Below, piece by piece: positions 1 through 10,400 of a DNA stretch of 64,000 nt (position 1 is its first letter; each line of letters opens with the position of its first letter). The notes below the pieces were generated by a model, which saw only the letters and a program-made list of their open reading frames with translations, searched no databases and was not told the origin of the DNA. The stretch is from Bacteroides ihuae (GTDB lineage: Bacteria; Bacteroidota; Bacteroidia; Bacteroidales; Bacteroidaceae). Both the position numbers and the translations under genes were made by a program. The stretch lies in assembly GCF_900104585.1 (NCBI RefSeq), contig NZ_FNVX01000004.1, forward strand, positions 124,001 through 188,000. The letters run 5' to 3'.

Positions 1-1
1 A

Positions 2-2731
2 TTACAATGCTTTATAAGTAGTCGCAGGCAAATTGTATTTTTTTAGTCCAATAGTAAGGGTGCAAGGTGCAGATGAAGTTACATACCAACGACCTGCCTT
101 TTTCTCCACTGTGACATTGGACATAATTTCTGACTCAATGGCAACCTCTCCGGATTTTAGCGTAATGCCATTTGCTAGAAAGTAGACGCAATCTCCATTG
201 TCACTGACTCCTACTACAGCGTAAGTACCCCGAACAGTGAATTGATCGTAGGTTGCTTCTGCCTTGCTGTCACTCTGTGAAAATAGATAATCTATTCGGC
301 CATTTTTGCTGGCTACACAGATTCCGACAAAATCTTTAGCTGTAGTCTGGGCATCAAAATAACTAACAGATGCAATGTTCGAAGGTTCATTTTTGCTACT
401 TGGTTCGAAAATGGAGACAAAAGGGCGGCTCCATGCTTCACCTTTTTGACGGGCAACAAAGGTTAAAGTAGGCTGGTCTTTTATACTATAAGGCATACCA
501 GGTGCACGATTCAATCCTTCACACATGGGACCAAGCGCTGTAAAAACCTCTCTATTCTTCTCTCCTTTCATCCACAAATTCATTGAGATATCATTACCCT
601 CAGGCATGTCGATTGTGAAGGTAGCCTTTACATTCTTGTCTGTTACTACACTCTTTTTATCATAGATATAAGAATAGGCATACAAATGCCCACCGGCAAA
701 GGCTAACTCTTCTGTAGGTTGAAGATTTAGATCACTGCCATCCGCAGCAGTCAGCGTCATGCTTTGTCCTAGATTATGATAAAAATAATCGTGCATTTTA
801 TCTCCACCCTGTTCTTTCTTGCTTCGGAAAATATCCACATAATAACCTGTTTGTGGCCCGGTAGTCACAATACTCATCAGTCTTGTTTGGTCAGCGCAAC
901 TTTCCGGTTCACGAAAGCTAACATCACTATAGCTAATGCCTTTATAAAGGCCTTCTTTCTGTTCGGGAGCAGGATAACAAGCGTGCAAATCAAAAGAATG
1001 ATTACTCTTCATTATAGGATAACTTGATATGCCATCTACGCATACCGTGTTATGTGAAGGAAACTGACCATAGTATTCTTGATAATCAAGGCCGGAATAA
1101 AGTGTCAATCCGATGCCGGCATCCGGGCCGAGCACAAAACCTTTACCATAAAGCTCCATTGAAATACCATTGGCATGCATGTGATTACCTTCACTGGCAT
1201 TCTGGGAAATCATTAAACTATGTTGCGGATTCATTCCATTACGCTGTACGAACCAACTTACATTAGGAGCATAGAAAGTAGGAGTCACATAATCTTCTAT
1301 TTTCCCTGCTTGAATCTTTTCATTGAGTTTAAGTGGTTTATCTGAAAAGAAAGAAGCCACATCTACTCGCATATTCTTTGTATTATCTCCCTGTACATCA
1401 GCTTTCGGATTAAAGAGCTTTAGCATTTCAGTAAAACGACGTTCTTGTACTTTCTTTCCATGTAACTGCGCATTAGTAACCATCCGAGCAAAGAAGTCGC
1501 TACGCAAGTAATTAGGATGAGTATCACCAAAGCCACAAATCATTCTGTTTGGAAAAAGATATTGGGGAGTAGCTGCTACAGCCTTTTCAATCACAGGAAT
1601 CTCTTTCACCAGATCAATGCTCCAGTTACGATCTATTAGATTAGCAAAGTTGGCATAATCAGCCACCACGTTACAACTGTATCCGGGACATTCTGCCCAG
1701 ATGCCTGTCTGCTCATCAAAACCATAATTAGCAAGGTGGCTAAGGCTCCATTGTCGGATGGAGGATTGATTGAGTACACAATCCAAATAATACTCACGCC
1801 CTTTATTATCCGCATAAGTGCGATTATCTTCGAGCACAAGCCCAATATCCATAATGAAACGTGCCTGGATAAGGTTCCAATTATTATGTGGCACTCCATT
1901 ATCAATGATATTATCTGCCCATTTTTTTAGTGCCGCAGAATAGACATCCATTTTATCAGCCTTATGAACTTTCAGATAATCATAGAGAAAATCATAGAGC
2001 GGAACCAACGCATTAAGTGCATCTTCGTGTATCACCTCAAAAGTAGTCATTCCCACAAGCGTTTGTTGATGCCCATGATTGAGATCTTTAGGTACATTAC
2101 GATAATAAATGCCCGTCATATACGTATCGAAAGCCATAGTAGCAAGATCTGCATATTTTTGTTCGCCGGTAATCCACCACAAGAAAGCAGCATCACGTGC
2201 AATGCCCATAATTTCGACATTGATACTAGCAATCGTCATACCGGTTTTATTTATGCTAGCCCATTCAAGAGGCTTATCGGGCAAAGCATTGTTGCGCAAC
2301 TCCATACCCCGCGCATCTTCAGCATAAGGTTGTATGTCCTCCAATTTTGGGCGGCCATAATTAGTTGCATGACTACGCGCACCCACATATTGCACTGTTG
2401 GCGCAGGTGCTTTTGCCCCGCCAGCATGATCGTAGAATTCGCCTTTTATATACACATCCGTGGCATGGCTCTTCCAGTACATCTGCAATCTCGAAGTGAG
2501 CCATTCCGGTGAACGATCAGCATATACATCTGTACGTTGTTTCAACTTCAAGAATATCTCTTTGGCCCAAGGTTCTTCTTGAAGTAGGTTTAAAGTCGCT
2601 TTTCGTTCTGCGGAAGTAGTCAGTATGCGAGGATGTCCTTCTAACATCTTTGATGGCAGAGAAATGTGTTGAGCTACTCCTTGTAGTACAAATAAAAAAG
2701 TGAATAACGCAAAAAATATCTTCGTCTTCAT
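2..2731 (-). CDS. Secreted heparinase II/III-fold polysaccharide lyase
   Basis: A 909-aa protein with an N-terminal signal peptide ending near VAQ. The N-terminal part looks like an alpha-helical toroid (motif NNWNLIQARF, then a WAECPGYS segment). The C-terminal half is beta-rich and carries the heparinase II/III signatures HMHANGISMELYGKG and FPSHNTVCVDG. The His of HMHANG and nearby Tyr/His residues are the likely catalytic set. This fold covers several polysaccharide lyase families acting on uronic-acid polymers; the substrate cannot be read from the sequence. It is the last gene of the leftward arabinan operon, 76 nt behind the GH43 gene. A TATATTTG box on the minus strand at 2761-2768 could give it its own promoter. 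The B. theta arabinan locus, as I remember it, has no such gene here. The stop codon lies at 2-4, so the gene is complete. Confidence 0.82.
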   Translation of the reverse strand: MKTKIFFALFTFLFVLQGVAQHISLPSKMLEGHPRILTTSAERKATLNLLQEEPWAKEIFLKLKQRTDVYADRSPEWLTSRLQMYWKSHATDVYIKGEFYDHAGGAKAPAPTVQYVGARSHATNYGRPKLEDIQPYAEDARGMELRNNALPDKPLEWASINKTGMTIASINVEIMGIARDAAFLWWITGEQKYADLATMAFDTYMTGIYYRNVPKDLNHGHQQTLVGMTTFEVIHEDALNALVPLYDFLYDYLKVHKADKMDVYSAALKKWADNIIDNGVPHNNWNLIQARFIMDIGLVLEDNRTYADNKGREYYLDCVLNQSSIRQWSLSHLANYGFDEQTGIWAECPGYSCNVVADYANFANLIDRNWSIDLVKEIPVIEKAVAATPQYLFPNRMICGFGDTHPNYLRSDFFARMVTNAQLHGKKVQERRFTEMLKLFNPKADVQGDNTKNMRVDVASFFSDKPLKLNEKIQAGKIEDYVTPTFYAPNVSWFVQRNGMNPQHSLMISQNASEGNHMHANGISMELYGKGFVLGPDAGIGLTLYSGLDYQEYYGQFPSHNTVCVDGISSYPIMKSNHSFDLHACYPAPEQKEGLYKGISYSDVSFREPESCADQTRLMSIVTTGPQTGYYVDIFRSKKEQGGDKMHDYFYHNLGQSMTLTAADGSDLNLQPTEELAFAGGHLYAYSYIYDKKSVVTDKNVKATFTIDMPEGNDISMNLWMKGEKNREVFTALGPMCEGLNRAPGMPYSIKDQPTLTFVARQKGEAWSRPFVSIFEPSSKNEPSNIASVSYFDAQTTAKDFVGICVASKNGRIDYLFSQSDSKAEATYDQFTVRGTYAVVGVSDNGDCVYFLANGITLKSGEVAIESEIMSNVTVEKKAGRWYVTSSAPCTLTIGLKKYNLPATTYKAL

Positions 2732-2760
2732 ATAATGTGTTCTTTAACTGGTGGTTTACA

Positions 2761-2768
2761 CAAATATA
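2761..2768 (-). promoter_or_regulatory. Candidate -7 box before the heparinase-fold gene
   Basis: The minus strand reads TATATTTG, matching the Bacteroides -7 consensus TAnnTTTG, 29 nt before the ATG. No clear TTTG/TTG -33 element was found at the usual spacing, so this is a weak promoter call. Confidence 0.35.
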
Positions 2769-2807
2769 CGAATGAAGCAATCAGAACACCTAATCTTTAA
2801 TTTAATA

Positions 2808-3779
2808 TTATTGCACTCCTTCCGTAGTCATCTGAACACGTCTCATGGTTCCATCCGGATTGTAATACAGACGATCGATACATACCGAACGTCGGAAACT
2901 TCCTCCTTGGGTATTGAGTCCGCCATTGTGATAGACAAAATACCAGTCTCCTTTAAATTCGATGATAGCTTGATGATTGGTGTTAGAATTACCCGCCAAT
3001 TCATTCAATATACCTTTATATTCCCACGGACCGCTAATATTGCGGCTCATTGCATAACAGATTTTTTCGGGAAACTCAGAAGCATAAGAGAGATAATACC
3101 AATCCCCACGTTTATGTATCCATGGCGCTTCAGTGAAACGGGGAAGTGTAACAGGCATAATAGGACCATCCAGCTCTATCATGTTCTTTTTTAATTTGGC
3201 ATAATAACACTGTGCGTTTCCCCAAAAGAGATAAGCTTCCCCATCATCGTCTATTATAACAGTAGGGTCGATATCGTCCCAACTTATCTTGGTATATTCA
3301 GTCGTCATGTCATTGGTTACCAACGCAGATCCACGAGCATCACGAAAAGTACCAATAGGAGAATCGGACACAGCAACACCAATCGCTTTACCATGAATGG
3401 TAGCATGTTCTACTGCCACATACCAATAAAACTTTCCATCACGTTCTATAACCTGACTTGCCCATGCGTCACCTTTGGCCCAACTGAAATCTTTGGCTTT
3501 AAGAGGTACCGGATGTTCTGTCCATGTTCTCATATCCGGTGAAGAAAACACACACCATTCATTCATTACATAGCGTTCTTGCTGAGCCGGACATTCATCA
3601 TGACCGGCATAGATATAAACTTTGTTGTTATAGGTCATCGCTCCCGGATCAGCAGTATATTTATGTTTAAACACTGGATTTCCGGCAGCAATAAAAGTAG
3701 TATCACTCTGCGCCGACAGCCCATAAGAGGCTGTCAGAGCAAGAGTTAACAAAACCAGTCTATTCTTTACTCGATTCAT
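2808..3779 (-). CDS. GH43 family arabinofuranosidase-type glycoside hydrolase
   Basis: A 323-aa single-domain GH43 five-bladed propeller enzyme with a signal peptide (cleavage after LSAQ, about residue 24). The three GH43 acidic residues are visible: Asp44 in YTADPG (general base), Asp171 in DDIDPT (pKa modulator) and Glu217 in RFTEAP (general acid). The lack of a lipobox suggests a periplasmic location. It sits 5 nt downstream of the GH51 gene on the same strand, so they are co-transcribed. Its place corresponds to BT0369 of B. theta, so removal of arabinose from arabino-oligosaccharides is the likely role. The exact linkage preference is not readable. Confidence 0.88.
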   Translation of the reverse strand: MNRVKNRLVLLTLALTASYGLSAQSDTTFIAAGNPVFKHKYTADPGAMTYNNKVYIYAGHDECPAQQERYVMNEWCVFSSPDMRTWTEHPVPLKAKDFSWAKGDAWASQVIERDGKFYWYVAVEHATIHGKAIGVAVSDSPIGTFRDARGSALVTNDMTTEYTKISWDDIDPTVIIDDDGEAYLFWGNAQCYYAKLKKNMIELDGPIMPVTLPRFTEAPWIHKRGDWYYLSYASEFPEKICYAMSRNISGPWEYKGILNELAGNSNTNHQAIIEFKGDWYFVYHNGGLNTQGGSFRRSVCIDRLYYNPDGTMRRVQMTTEGVQ

Positions 3780-3784
3780 TTTCT

Positions 3785-5773
3785 CTATTTTGTTGTTTTG
3801 GTAAACTTATAGATAGCAAAGGTATAAGGTTCTAATTCAACATCCAACGCATCCTTGAGAATAGAAATTGTCGTTGTTTTTGGAGTAATAGCAAAAGGCT
3901 GCTCAATAGTATTATCTTTATCAAGATCAAGAGAACTAAGCTTAATGCAAGTGCCATCCGTTAATACTTCTTTACTCTTAAGTCCGGCAAAGGTCAATGG
4001 TACACGCAACATTTTATCCGTTGTATTTACCACCTTTATAATATATGAATGTGTTGTCGCATCCCATACCGCACTGGCAAAAAGCCCATCTTGTCCTTCA
4101 GCGCCCGTAACCGGTTTATTGTTCATTGTTAATGGAATAACATTGGTTCCTTTATTCTGAGCATAAAGTTGTTGCACATAGTAGCTCACCGTACGAACAG
4201 AATTTAGATTATCAAACCAGATCATATCCGGACGCCATTGCCAACCTTCAACGTGAGCAAACAAAGGAGCATACGTAGCCATATGAACCACATCAGCATT
4301 ACGTTCAAGTCCGGTCATGAAAGCTGCTTCTAACAATGAGGCATGAAAATGGTTCCATTTTTTCCCTTTACCATGGCAAGCATATTCTCCGGCAAAGACC
4401 TTCGGCCCTTTGCGGTCATATTTGTCATAACGTGCTCCCTGACTCAAGAACCAGCTTTCAGGACGATAGAAATGTTCATCTACCAAATCAGCTTTCAGAC
4501 GTTTCATTTCCGGCCAGAGATATTCAAAATCTTTTCCTTCAGAGTTAGGTCCGGAACTACCAACTATTTTAATTTCAGGATGAGCTTTGCGAATAGTCTT
4601 CAAGAACGGTTCAAGACGTTCAGGGTATTCTGGTCCCCACTGTTCATTGCCTATACCGATAAATTTCAGGTTGAAAGAAGCAGGATGTCCCATGTCAGCA
4701 CGTACTTTTCCCCATTTAGAGGTTTCAGGACCATTGGCGAATTCGATTAAATCGAGTGCATCTTGAATGTAGCTGCCCAAATCACAAACTGCTACATGTG
4801 CTTTTGGGTCAGTATTTTGGAACTGACATGACAAGCCACAACTCAATATAGGCAGAGGAGCAGCTCCTATCTCTTCGGATAATAAAAAGAACTCATAGAA
4901 ACCCAGCCCATAGCTTTGATAATAGTCTGGAAAAAAACGGTTAGTAAAAGTATACTGCCAACGATTTTCATTCAATGGACGATTCTCAACAGGACCGACA
5001 GTATTTTTCCAGTTATAACGGGTATTAAGATCCGTTCCTTCCACAATACATCCACCTGGGAAACGAAATACTCCGGGATGGATATCGGCCAAAGCTTGCG
5101 CCAAGTCTTTGCGTAAACCATTCTCATGCCCCTTCCAAGTATCTACAGGAAAGAGTGAAACATGCTCCAGATCAATCGTTCCTTTGGATGCAAGGAAGAT
5201 ACGAAGTGTAGATTTGGCCTCCGTCATATTCGGTTTAAGGATCACTTGATATTTTTTCCACTCTTTAGAATTAATCATTAGCTCTTGTTTAGCAAAAGGT
5301 TGCCCCTCTGTATTGCTGTTGGTTTTCACCAATTCTATACGAATTTTTTCTGCAGTTCCACCTTCAGGCAAGCGAGCCCATACAGAAAAGCGATATTCTT
5401 GTCCATTCCTCACTCCTATTCCAAAGAAGCCTTCGTTATCCAATCCGGTATGCTTCTGCTCATGTCCGGGGTCTGACAAACGTACATAGTGTGGGTTGCG
5501 TTCAAAAGGACCATCATCCTTCAACGCTACTTTTCCGAAAGTTTTCCACCCCATCAGGTTTTGAGGGAACTCGAACGAACGGTTCTTTACTAACTCAGCA
5601 TAGAGTCCACCATCCGCAGCATAATTAATATCTTCAAAAAAGAGCCCGTACATAGTGGGCTGAATTTCTGCCCCTAATTTTTTCGTTTGAATGACTAGCT
5701 CATTAGTTTGCGCACTCAAAGAAAGTGCGGCAGACAAAGCCAAAGAGCCCAATAACGTTCTGTGTATTCTCAT
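3785..5773 (-). CDS. GH51 alpha-L-arabinofuranosidase (large form)
   Basis: A 662-aa secreted protein (signal peptide ending LSAQ). An N-terminal carbohydrate-binding-like beta-sandwich (about residues 80-210) precedes the GH51 (beta/alpha)8 barrel. The acid/base is Glu377 in GIGNEQWG and the nucleophile is Glu463 in FAGEYACHG, both in the normal clan-A positions. A beta-domain closes the C terminus. GH51 enzymes release terminal L-arabinofuranose with retention. The gene lies between two GH43 genes with 20-nt and 5-nt gaps, in the position of BT0368. A second, shorter GH51 lies at 35290-36831, so the locus has two forms that probably act on different side-chain linkages. Confidence 0.93.
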   Translation of the reverse strand: MRIHRTLLGSLALSAALSLSAQTNELVIQTKKLGAEIQPTMYGLFFEDINYAADGGLYAELVKNRSFEFPQNLMGWKTFGKVALKDDGPFERNPHYVRLSDPGHEQKHTGLDNEGFFGIGVRNGQEYRFSVWARLPEGGTAEKIRIELVKTNSNTEGQPFAKQELMINSKEWKKYQVILKPNMTEAKSTLRIFLASKGTIDLEHVSLFPVDTWKGHENGLRKDLAQALADIHPGVFRFPGGCIVEGTDLNTRYNWKNTVGPVENRPLNENRWQYTFTNRFFPDYYQSYGLGFYEFFLLSEEIGAAPLPILSCGLSCQFQNTDPKAHVAVCDLGSYIQDALDLIEFANGPETSKWGKVRADMGHPASFNLKFIGIGNEQWGPEYPERLEPFLKTIRKAHPEIKIVGSSGPNSEGKDFEYLWPEMKRLKADLVDEHFYRPESWFLSQGARYDKYDRKGPKVFAGEYACHGKGKKWNHFHASLLEAAFMTGLERNADVVHMATYAPLFAHVEGWQWRPDMIWFDNLNSVRTVSYYVQQLYAQNKGTNVIPLTMNNKPVTGAEGQDGLFASAVWDATTHSYIIKVVNTTDKMLRVPLTFAGLKSKEVLTDGTCIKLSSLDLDKDNTIEQPFAITPKTTTISILKDALDVELEPYTFAIYKFTKTTK

Positions 5774-5793
5774 GGTTTAATGTTTATATATAA

Positions 5794-7278
5794 TTATTTT
5801 ATTCGTTTTCCCCATACCGAGCGACCTTTACTGTCCAATCCGGTAAAGAGAACGGTTTCTTTTTGATTTTCCCAATCGTGTCCCGCAAATATAATTAGAT
5901 TTTTAATAACTTCCTCTCCTATTCTTATATCCAATATCTTTTTATTAGCATCAAACATCCAATTTCCAGCTTCTTCAAGAATTCCATCATCTCTAAAAGA
6001 ATAAAGAGAAGAAACATTCAATTCATTTTCATTGAGTCCACCCTCACCCCAAAGAACTTGTCCGCCTTCTAAATTCCTTTCATGCCGTGGTTCTTGTATG
6101 CGGATAATTTCCCATCGACCAACGATCTCTTTACGAGAGATATTAACCAATTTATTAGCAGTATATCGCTCAGGTGAAACAACTGGCCATCCATCAGCAT
6201 TAAAATATACCTGCCTCACATGTAGCACCATCAATTGATTATCAGGTGAAAGTCTTGCTTGATGAAACATAAAGAAGCGCCCATCATCCTCTCTCCATAC
6301 TCCACAATGACCTGTGCCAGCCCATCCTGGGTGATTTTTAAATTGATAGGGTGCTGTGAGTATCGGGAAATTATTTGTTGTATCAGCCAATGCTTGTCCT
6401 GTATAATCCAAGAACGGGCCTTCGGGAGAATCAGAACGTCCCACACGTATATTATAGGTAGTCATCAACGGATCATAAGAAACAAAGAGAAAGTATTTCT
6501 TCAGTTCAGGGCTATAAACTATTTCCGGAGCTTCCAGATTATCTTTTGTGTAATTAGCACGACGGGCCACTAAATGTCCTTTATCCCCGACCTTTTTTGT
6601 CAATCCTGTTTCATTATTCAGCTGAACACAATACAATCCTCCAAAGAAAGAGCCATAATGCATCCACCATTTCCCCGTACTTGCATCTACAATGACACTA
6701 GGATCAATCGCATTCATCAGAGTTTTATCATTGGTTTTCAGTACACAACCTTTCTGTATCCAAGGACCTTCGGGAGAATCAGATTCCGTTAACCCGATAT
6801 AGGATGCTTTTTGACCAAAAGCCGAGACACAATAATAGAGTCTATACGTATCATTATATTTAATAATGTAGGGGGCCCAAATATTGGTTGCCCCTCTCCC
6901 ATTGGCATTTTTGTGAACCCATTGAACAGCTTCTTGAGGAATCTCAGGAAAAGCCCATCCCACAAATTCCCAGTAAACCAAATCCTTGGAACGACGAACC
7001 TGTATATATCCCAAAGGTACACCCTTTTCTTTTGCTTCTTCTTTATTTTCAGCATAGATGGCATCTGTAGAATACATATAATAATAGTCGCCAAACTTCT
7101 TGCAAGCAGGGTCATGCACATTGTAAGTTCCCCAGGAACGATAGCTCTCCATTTTAGAAAGTGAAGTATAATCATCTACCCAAGGATTAGGCGAAGAGGT
7201 AGGAGCAAAAACAATCGATTTGCTACACGAGAGGAGGAGGATAATTATGATGGCACCCGACAAAATTTGTTTCTGCAT
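5794..7278 (-). CDS. GH43 endo-arabinanase-like lipoprotein
   Basis: A 494-aa protein if translation starts at 7278 (MQKQILSG). The longer reading frame to 7467 runs through the promoter and operator region and is rejected. The signal peptide is of lipoprotein type, with Cys18 after ILLLS. GH43 residues are Asp56 in NVHDPA, the Asp of NAIDPS and the Glu of EAPEIV. A small C-terminal beta-domain (about 390-494) follows, as in two-domain endo-arabinanases. It resembles the GH43 enzyme at 23705-25585 in both domains. It is the first gene of the leftward operon and corresponds to BT0367. It should cut the alpha-1,5-arabinan backbone at the cell surface or in the periplasm. Confidence 0.88.
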   Translation of the reverse strand: MQKQILSGAIIIILLLSCSKSIVFAPTSSPNPWVDDYTSLSKMESYRSWGTYNVHDPACKKFGDYYYMYSTDAIYAENKEEAKEKGVPLGYIQVRRSKDLVYWEFVGWAFPEIPQEAVQWVHKNANGRGATNIWAPYIIKYNDTYRLYYCVSAFGQKASYIGLTESDSPEGPWIQKGCVLKTNDKTLMNAIDPSVIVDASTGKWWMHYGSFFGGLYCVQLNNETGLTKKVGDKGHLVARRANYTKDNLEAPEIVYSPELKKYFLFVSYDPLMTTYNIRVGRSDSPEGPFLDYTGQALADTTNNFPILTAPYQFKNHPGWAGTGHCGVWREDDGRFFMFHQARLSPDNQLMVLHVRQVYFNADGWPVVSPERYTANKLVNISRKEIVGRWEIIRIQEPRHERNLEGGQVLWGEGGLNENELNVSSLYSFRDDGILEEAGNWMFDANKKILDIRIGEEVIKNLIIFAGHDWENQKETVLFTGLDSKGRSVWGKRIK

Positions 7279-7309
7279 AATATTAGTGTATATAACAATG
7301 AGTTTTCTG

Positions 7310-7366
7310 CAAAAATACAGTCTCATCATTGTTGCCGGGGTGGACGAATGAACATTAATGGTGGAC
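7310..7366 (-). promoter_or_regulatory. Promoter and paired GTCCAC operator of the leftward arabinan operon
   Basis: Read on the minus strand, GTCCAC (7366-7361) is followed 21 bp later by a second GTCCAC (7345-7340), then 22 nt to a TATTTTTG -7 box (7317-7310). The ATG at 7278 lies 31 nt further on. The layout is almost identical to the promoter at 12011-12066, so both are probably bound by the DNA-binding domain of the adjacent HTCS. Confidence 0.65.
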
Positions 7367-7403
7367 AATGCACTAGATACTCGATAAAAGAAGAAGCTTG
7401 TTC

Positions 7404-7433
7404 TTTGTATTGAATGGGAATCTTCTACCTTTG
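7404..7433 (+). promoter_or_regulatory. Promoter of the HTCS gene
   Basis: TTTG (7404-7407), an 18-nt spacer and TACCTTTG (7426-7433) match the Bacteroides -33/-7 consensus. Transcription would begin near 7440, downstream of an in-frame ATG at 7414. This excludes 7414 as the start codon. Confidence 0.6.
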
Positions 7434-7446
7434 CCTCATCTATAAG

Positions 7447-10400
7447 ATGACAGCTATGCGAAAACACTCTTTATTTACCCTGCTCTTATTATGGCTTTTT
7501 CTGATTTCCTTTTCCGCACAGGCTCAGGAGTTATTTACTTCTCGTTACAATATTACCTATGTAACGATGAACAACGGCCTACTACATAATTTCATTGACG
7601 ATATATACAAAGATCATCGAGGGTTCCTATGGCTATCTACTGCCGGCGGCGGATTATCCCGATACGATGGCTACGAATTCGTACATTATAACACCAGCAC
7701 TCCGCGCACAAAGCTAAAAAGTAATTTCATACGCAATGTTTGCGAAGATGCTTTCGGGCGACTATGGATCGTATCGGAAGGTGGAACTGATATCCTTGAC
7801 CTTTCAAGCCTCCAACTAGTCATTCCGCTGGATAAACAAAACAAGATTGCGGTATTGTTGAATCAGCCGGGTATTCGAGTGATGAATGATAGTAGAAAAA
7901 ACATCTGGCTCTGCTGCGGAAGTTCACTGCATAAAATAGTGTTTGACGAGAAAGGTGATATTGCCAATACATATACCCTAACATCCATTCCTCTGCTTAT
8001 ACCTTCGGTGGCCTTGCAAGATGTGGATGAAGACGGTAATATCTGGATGGGATTCGGTAACGAAGTGCATAAAGTCACTGCCCCAAAAAATGGCATACTT
8101 AGGACCTCGATCGTATCACCCCGATTGAAATTTGAAGTGGGAACATTTATTTCTGTATTCAAGGCTAAAGAGAATGAAGTTTGGATTGGAACAGACAGAG
8201 GGTTATTCAGGTATAATAAGAGTGGCGATCTTTTAAAGCACTATCAGCATGCAAACAGTGATCATCGCACCCTGTCTCAGAACTACATCACCGACCTTGC
8301 CATCACAGGTGATAAACAACTGATTGTAGCTACGCTGAAAGGAGCAAATATATACAATCCGATCACAGATGGTTTCGAACATATAGCTCAAGAAGGCTTA
8401 TCGACGGGAAACAAGCTCAACTCTAATTTTGTAAATTGCCTCTTGGTGGACGGCAATATTATATGGTATGGTACGGAGACAGGGGGCATCAATAAAATGA
8501 CTCCCAGAAGATTGTCCATACGCAACTTTAGCTATCAACAAGATAATTCATATAGTCTATCCAGAAATCCGGTAAACGCTATTTATGAAGACATGAAAGA
8601 GAATTTATGGGTAGGAACCGTAGAGGGAGGACTAAATAAAAAGATTAAAAACGAAAATAGATTTCAGCATTATACCACAGAAGCACCAAGCAGACTTAGC
8701 CATAATTCTGTCAGCGCTATTACTGCCGACGGAAGAAATCATCTATGGGTGGGTACATGGGGCGGTGGCATCAATTTGCTAGAGCTGAATCATGCAGATC
8801 AACAGGTCATAAAATATATCTCCTCTAAAACCCACCCGGGATTCCCCATTGATTTCATTGGCTCACTTTGCTACGATCCTATCAACAAAGGCATGTGGGT
8901 GGGAGCCAATCAAGGCATCTATTTTTACGACTTCGCTACTGAACGATTTATCTCGCCTTTTGCCAACAAAGCAGGAGAAAAGGTGCATGGCTGCATTGGA
9001 GCCATAATAGACAGACATGATCAGTTATGGATGGGGTGTATGGAAGGAGTTTATATGATCAATTTACACTCTTTCAAAAAGGGACATTTTGCCTACAAAT
9101 ACTTAAAATACAAACTTGACGAACCCAACTCTCGCTTAGTTGAAAAAATTAGTTGCTTTTTCTTAACAGTCAATGGTACGCTTTGGATTGGCAGTAACGG
9201 ATATGGCATCTACAAATGCGTAGAAACAGGAAAGAATTCATATAAATTTGTTTCGTACACTACTGCTCAAGGTTTAGCAAATAATAGTATCCGGGGTATT
9301 CTGGAAGACAGCAAAGGAAGTTTATGGATTAGCACCAATAACGGATTATCTTGCATGGATTCTTCAACAGGACGGTTTACCAACTTTAGCACAGATGACG
9401 GACTAGCCAGTAACCAGTTTTATTGGAATGCCTATTGCAAAGCAAAAGACGGGAATCTCTATTTTGGTGGATTAGAAGGACTCGTGTCAATCGGTTCGGA
9501 GCATCTGCAAACAAAGCCTTTCGCTAGCAAAGTAACCTTTACTAAATTAAGAATTCTCAATGAAGAAGTTCTTCCCGGAAACGATTATATAGACACAGAT
9601 ATCTCTACGGCAAAAATCATTCATCTGCATGAAAAAGATAAATCTTTCTCATTAGAATTTGCAGCCCTGAACTTTGATCCGCAAAGCACAGCCGTCTACA
9701 GTTATCGACTCTTGGGATTCGAGGAGAACTGGGTTGAAGTACCTGCCAATAGGCGTTTTGCCAGTTACACGAATCTACAACCAGGCACCTATACCTTACA
9801 AGTGAAATATGCCTCTGAAGGAGATAGCAGTGACAGTCAGATAGCCGAATTGACTATTGTTGTAGAACCGTTCTTCTACAAAACAACAGGTTTTATCCTT
9901 CTAATGATTCTTATCATCGGAATGAGCATTTATCAAGTTTACAAGTGGCGAATAAGATCATTGCAACAACAAAAACAATTGCTTCACAAAACAGTTGAAG
10001 AGCGTACCAGCGAATTGGAGAAACAGAAAGAAGTTCTGGAGAATCAGACCATAGCCCTCTCCAGACAAAACAATATGCTCACCCAGCAGAACGAAAAGAT
10101 AACCCGTCAGAAGAAGCAACTGATCCAAATGTCAAAAAAGGTACAAGAGTTGACGACAGATAAACTAGCCTTCTTTACCAACATCACGCATGAGTTCCGG
10201 ACCCCCATTACACTCATCATAGGCCCTATAGAACGAGCCTTAAAGTTAAGTTCCAATCCGCAGGTCATGGAACAATTACACTTTGTGGAACGCAATTCTA
10301 AATATCTACTTTCATTAATCAATCAATTGATGGATTTTCGTAAGATAGAATCGGGTAAACTAGAAATCGTGCCATCCACAGGCAACTTTGTGCAATTCAT

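Noticed and set aside
1964..2512. 182-aa plus-strand frame opposite the heparinase-fold gene
   Set aside because: It is antisense to a well-supported gene, has no recognisable domain or promoter, and its codons mirror those of the real frame.
6789..7175. Overlapping frames on both strands within the GH43 gene
   Set aside because: Both are shadows of the GH43 frame without family signatures.
7414..7446. ATG at 7414 as HTCS start
   Set aside because: It lies upstream of the -7 box at 7426-7433, and the signal peptide begins at 7447 or 7456.
7279..7467. N-terminal extension of the GH43 gene to 7467
   Set aside because: It would translate the paired operator and the -7 box; the lipoprotein signal starts at 7278.
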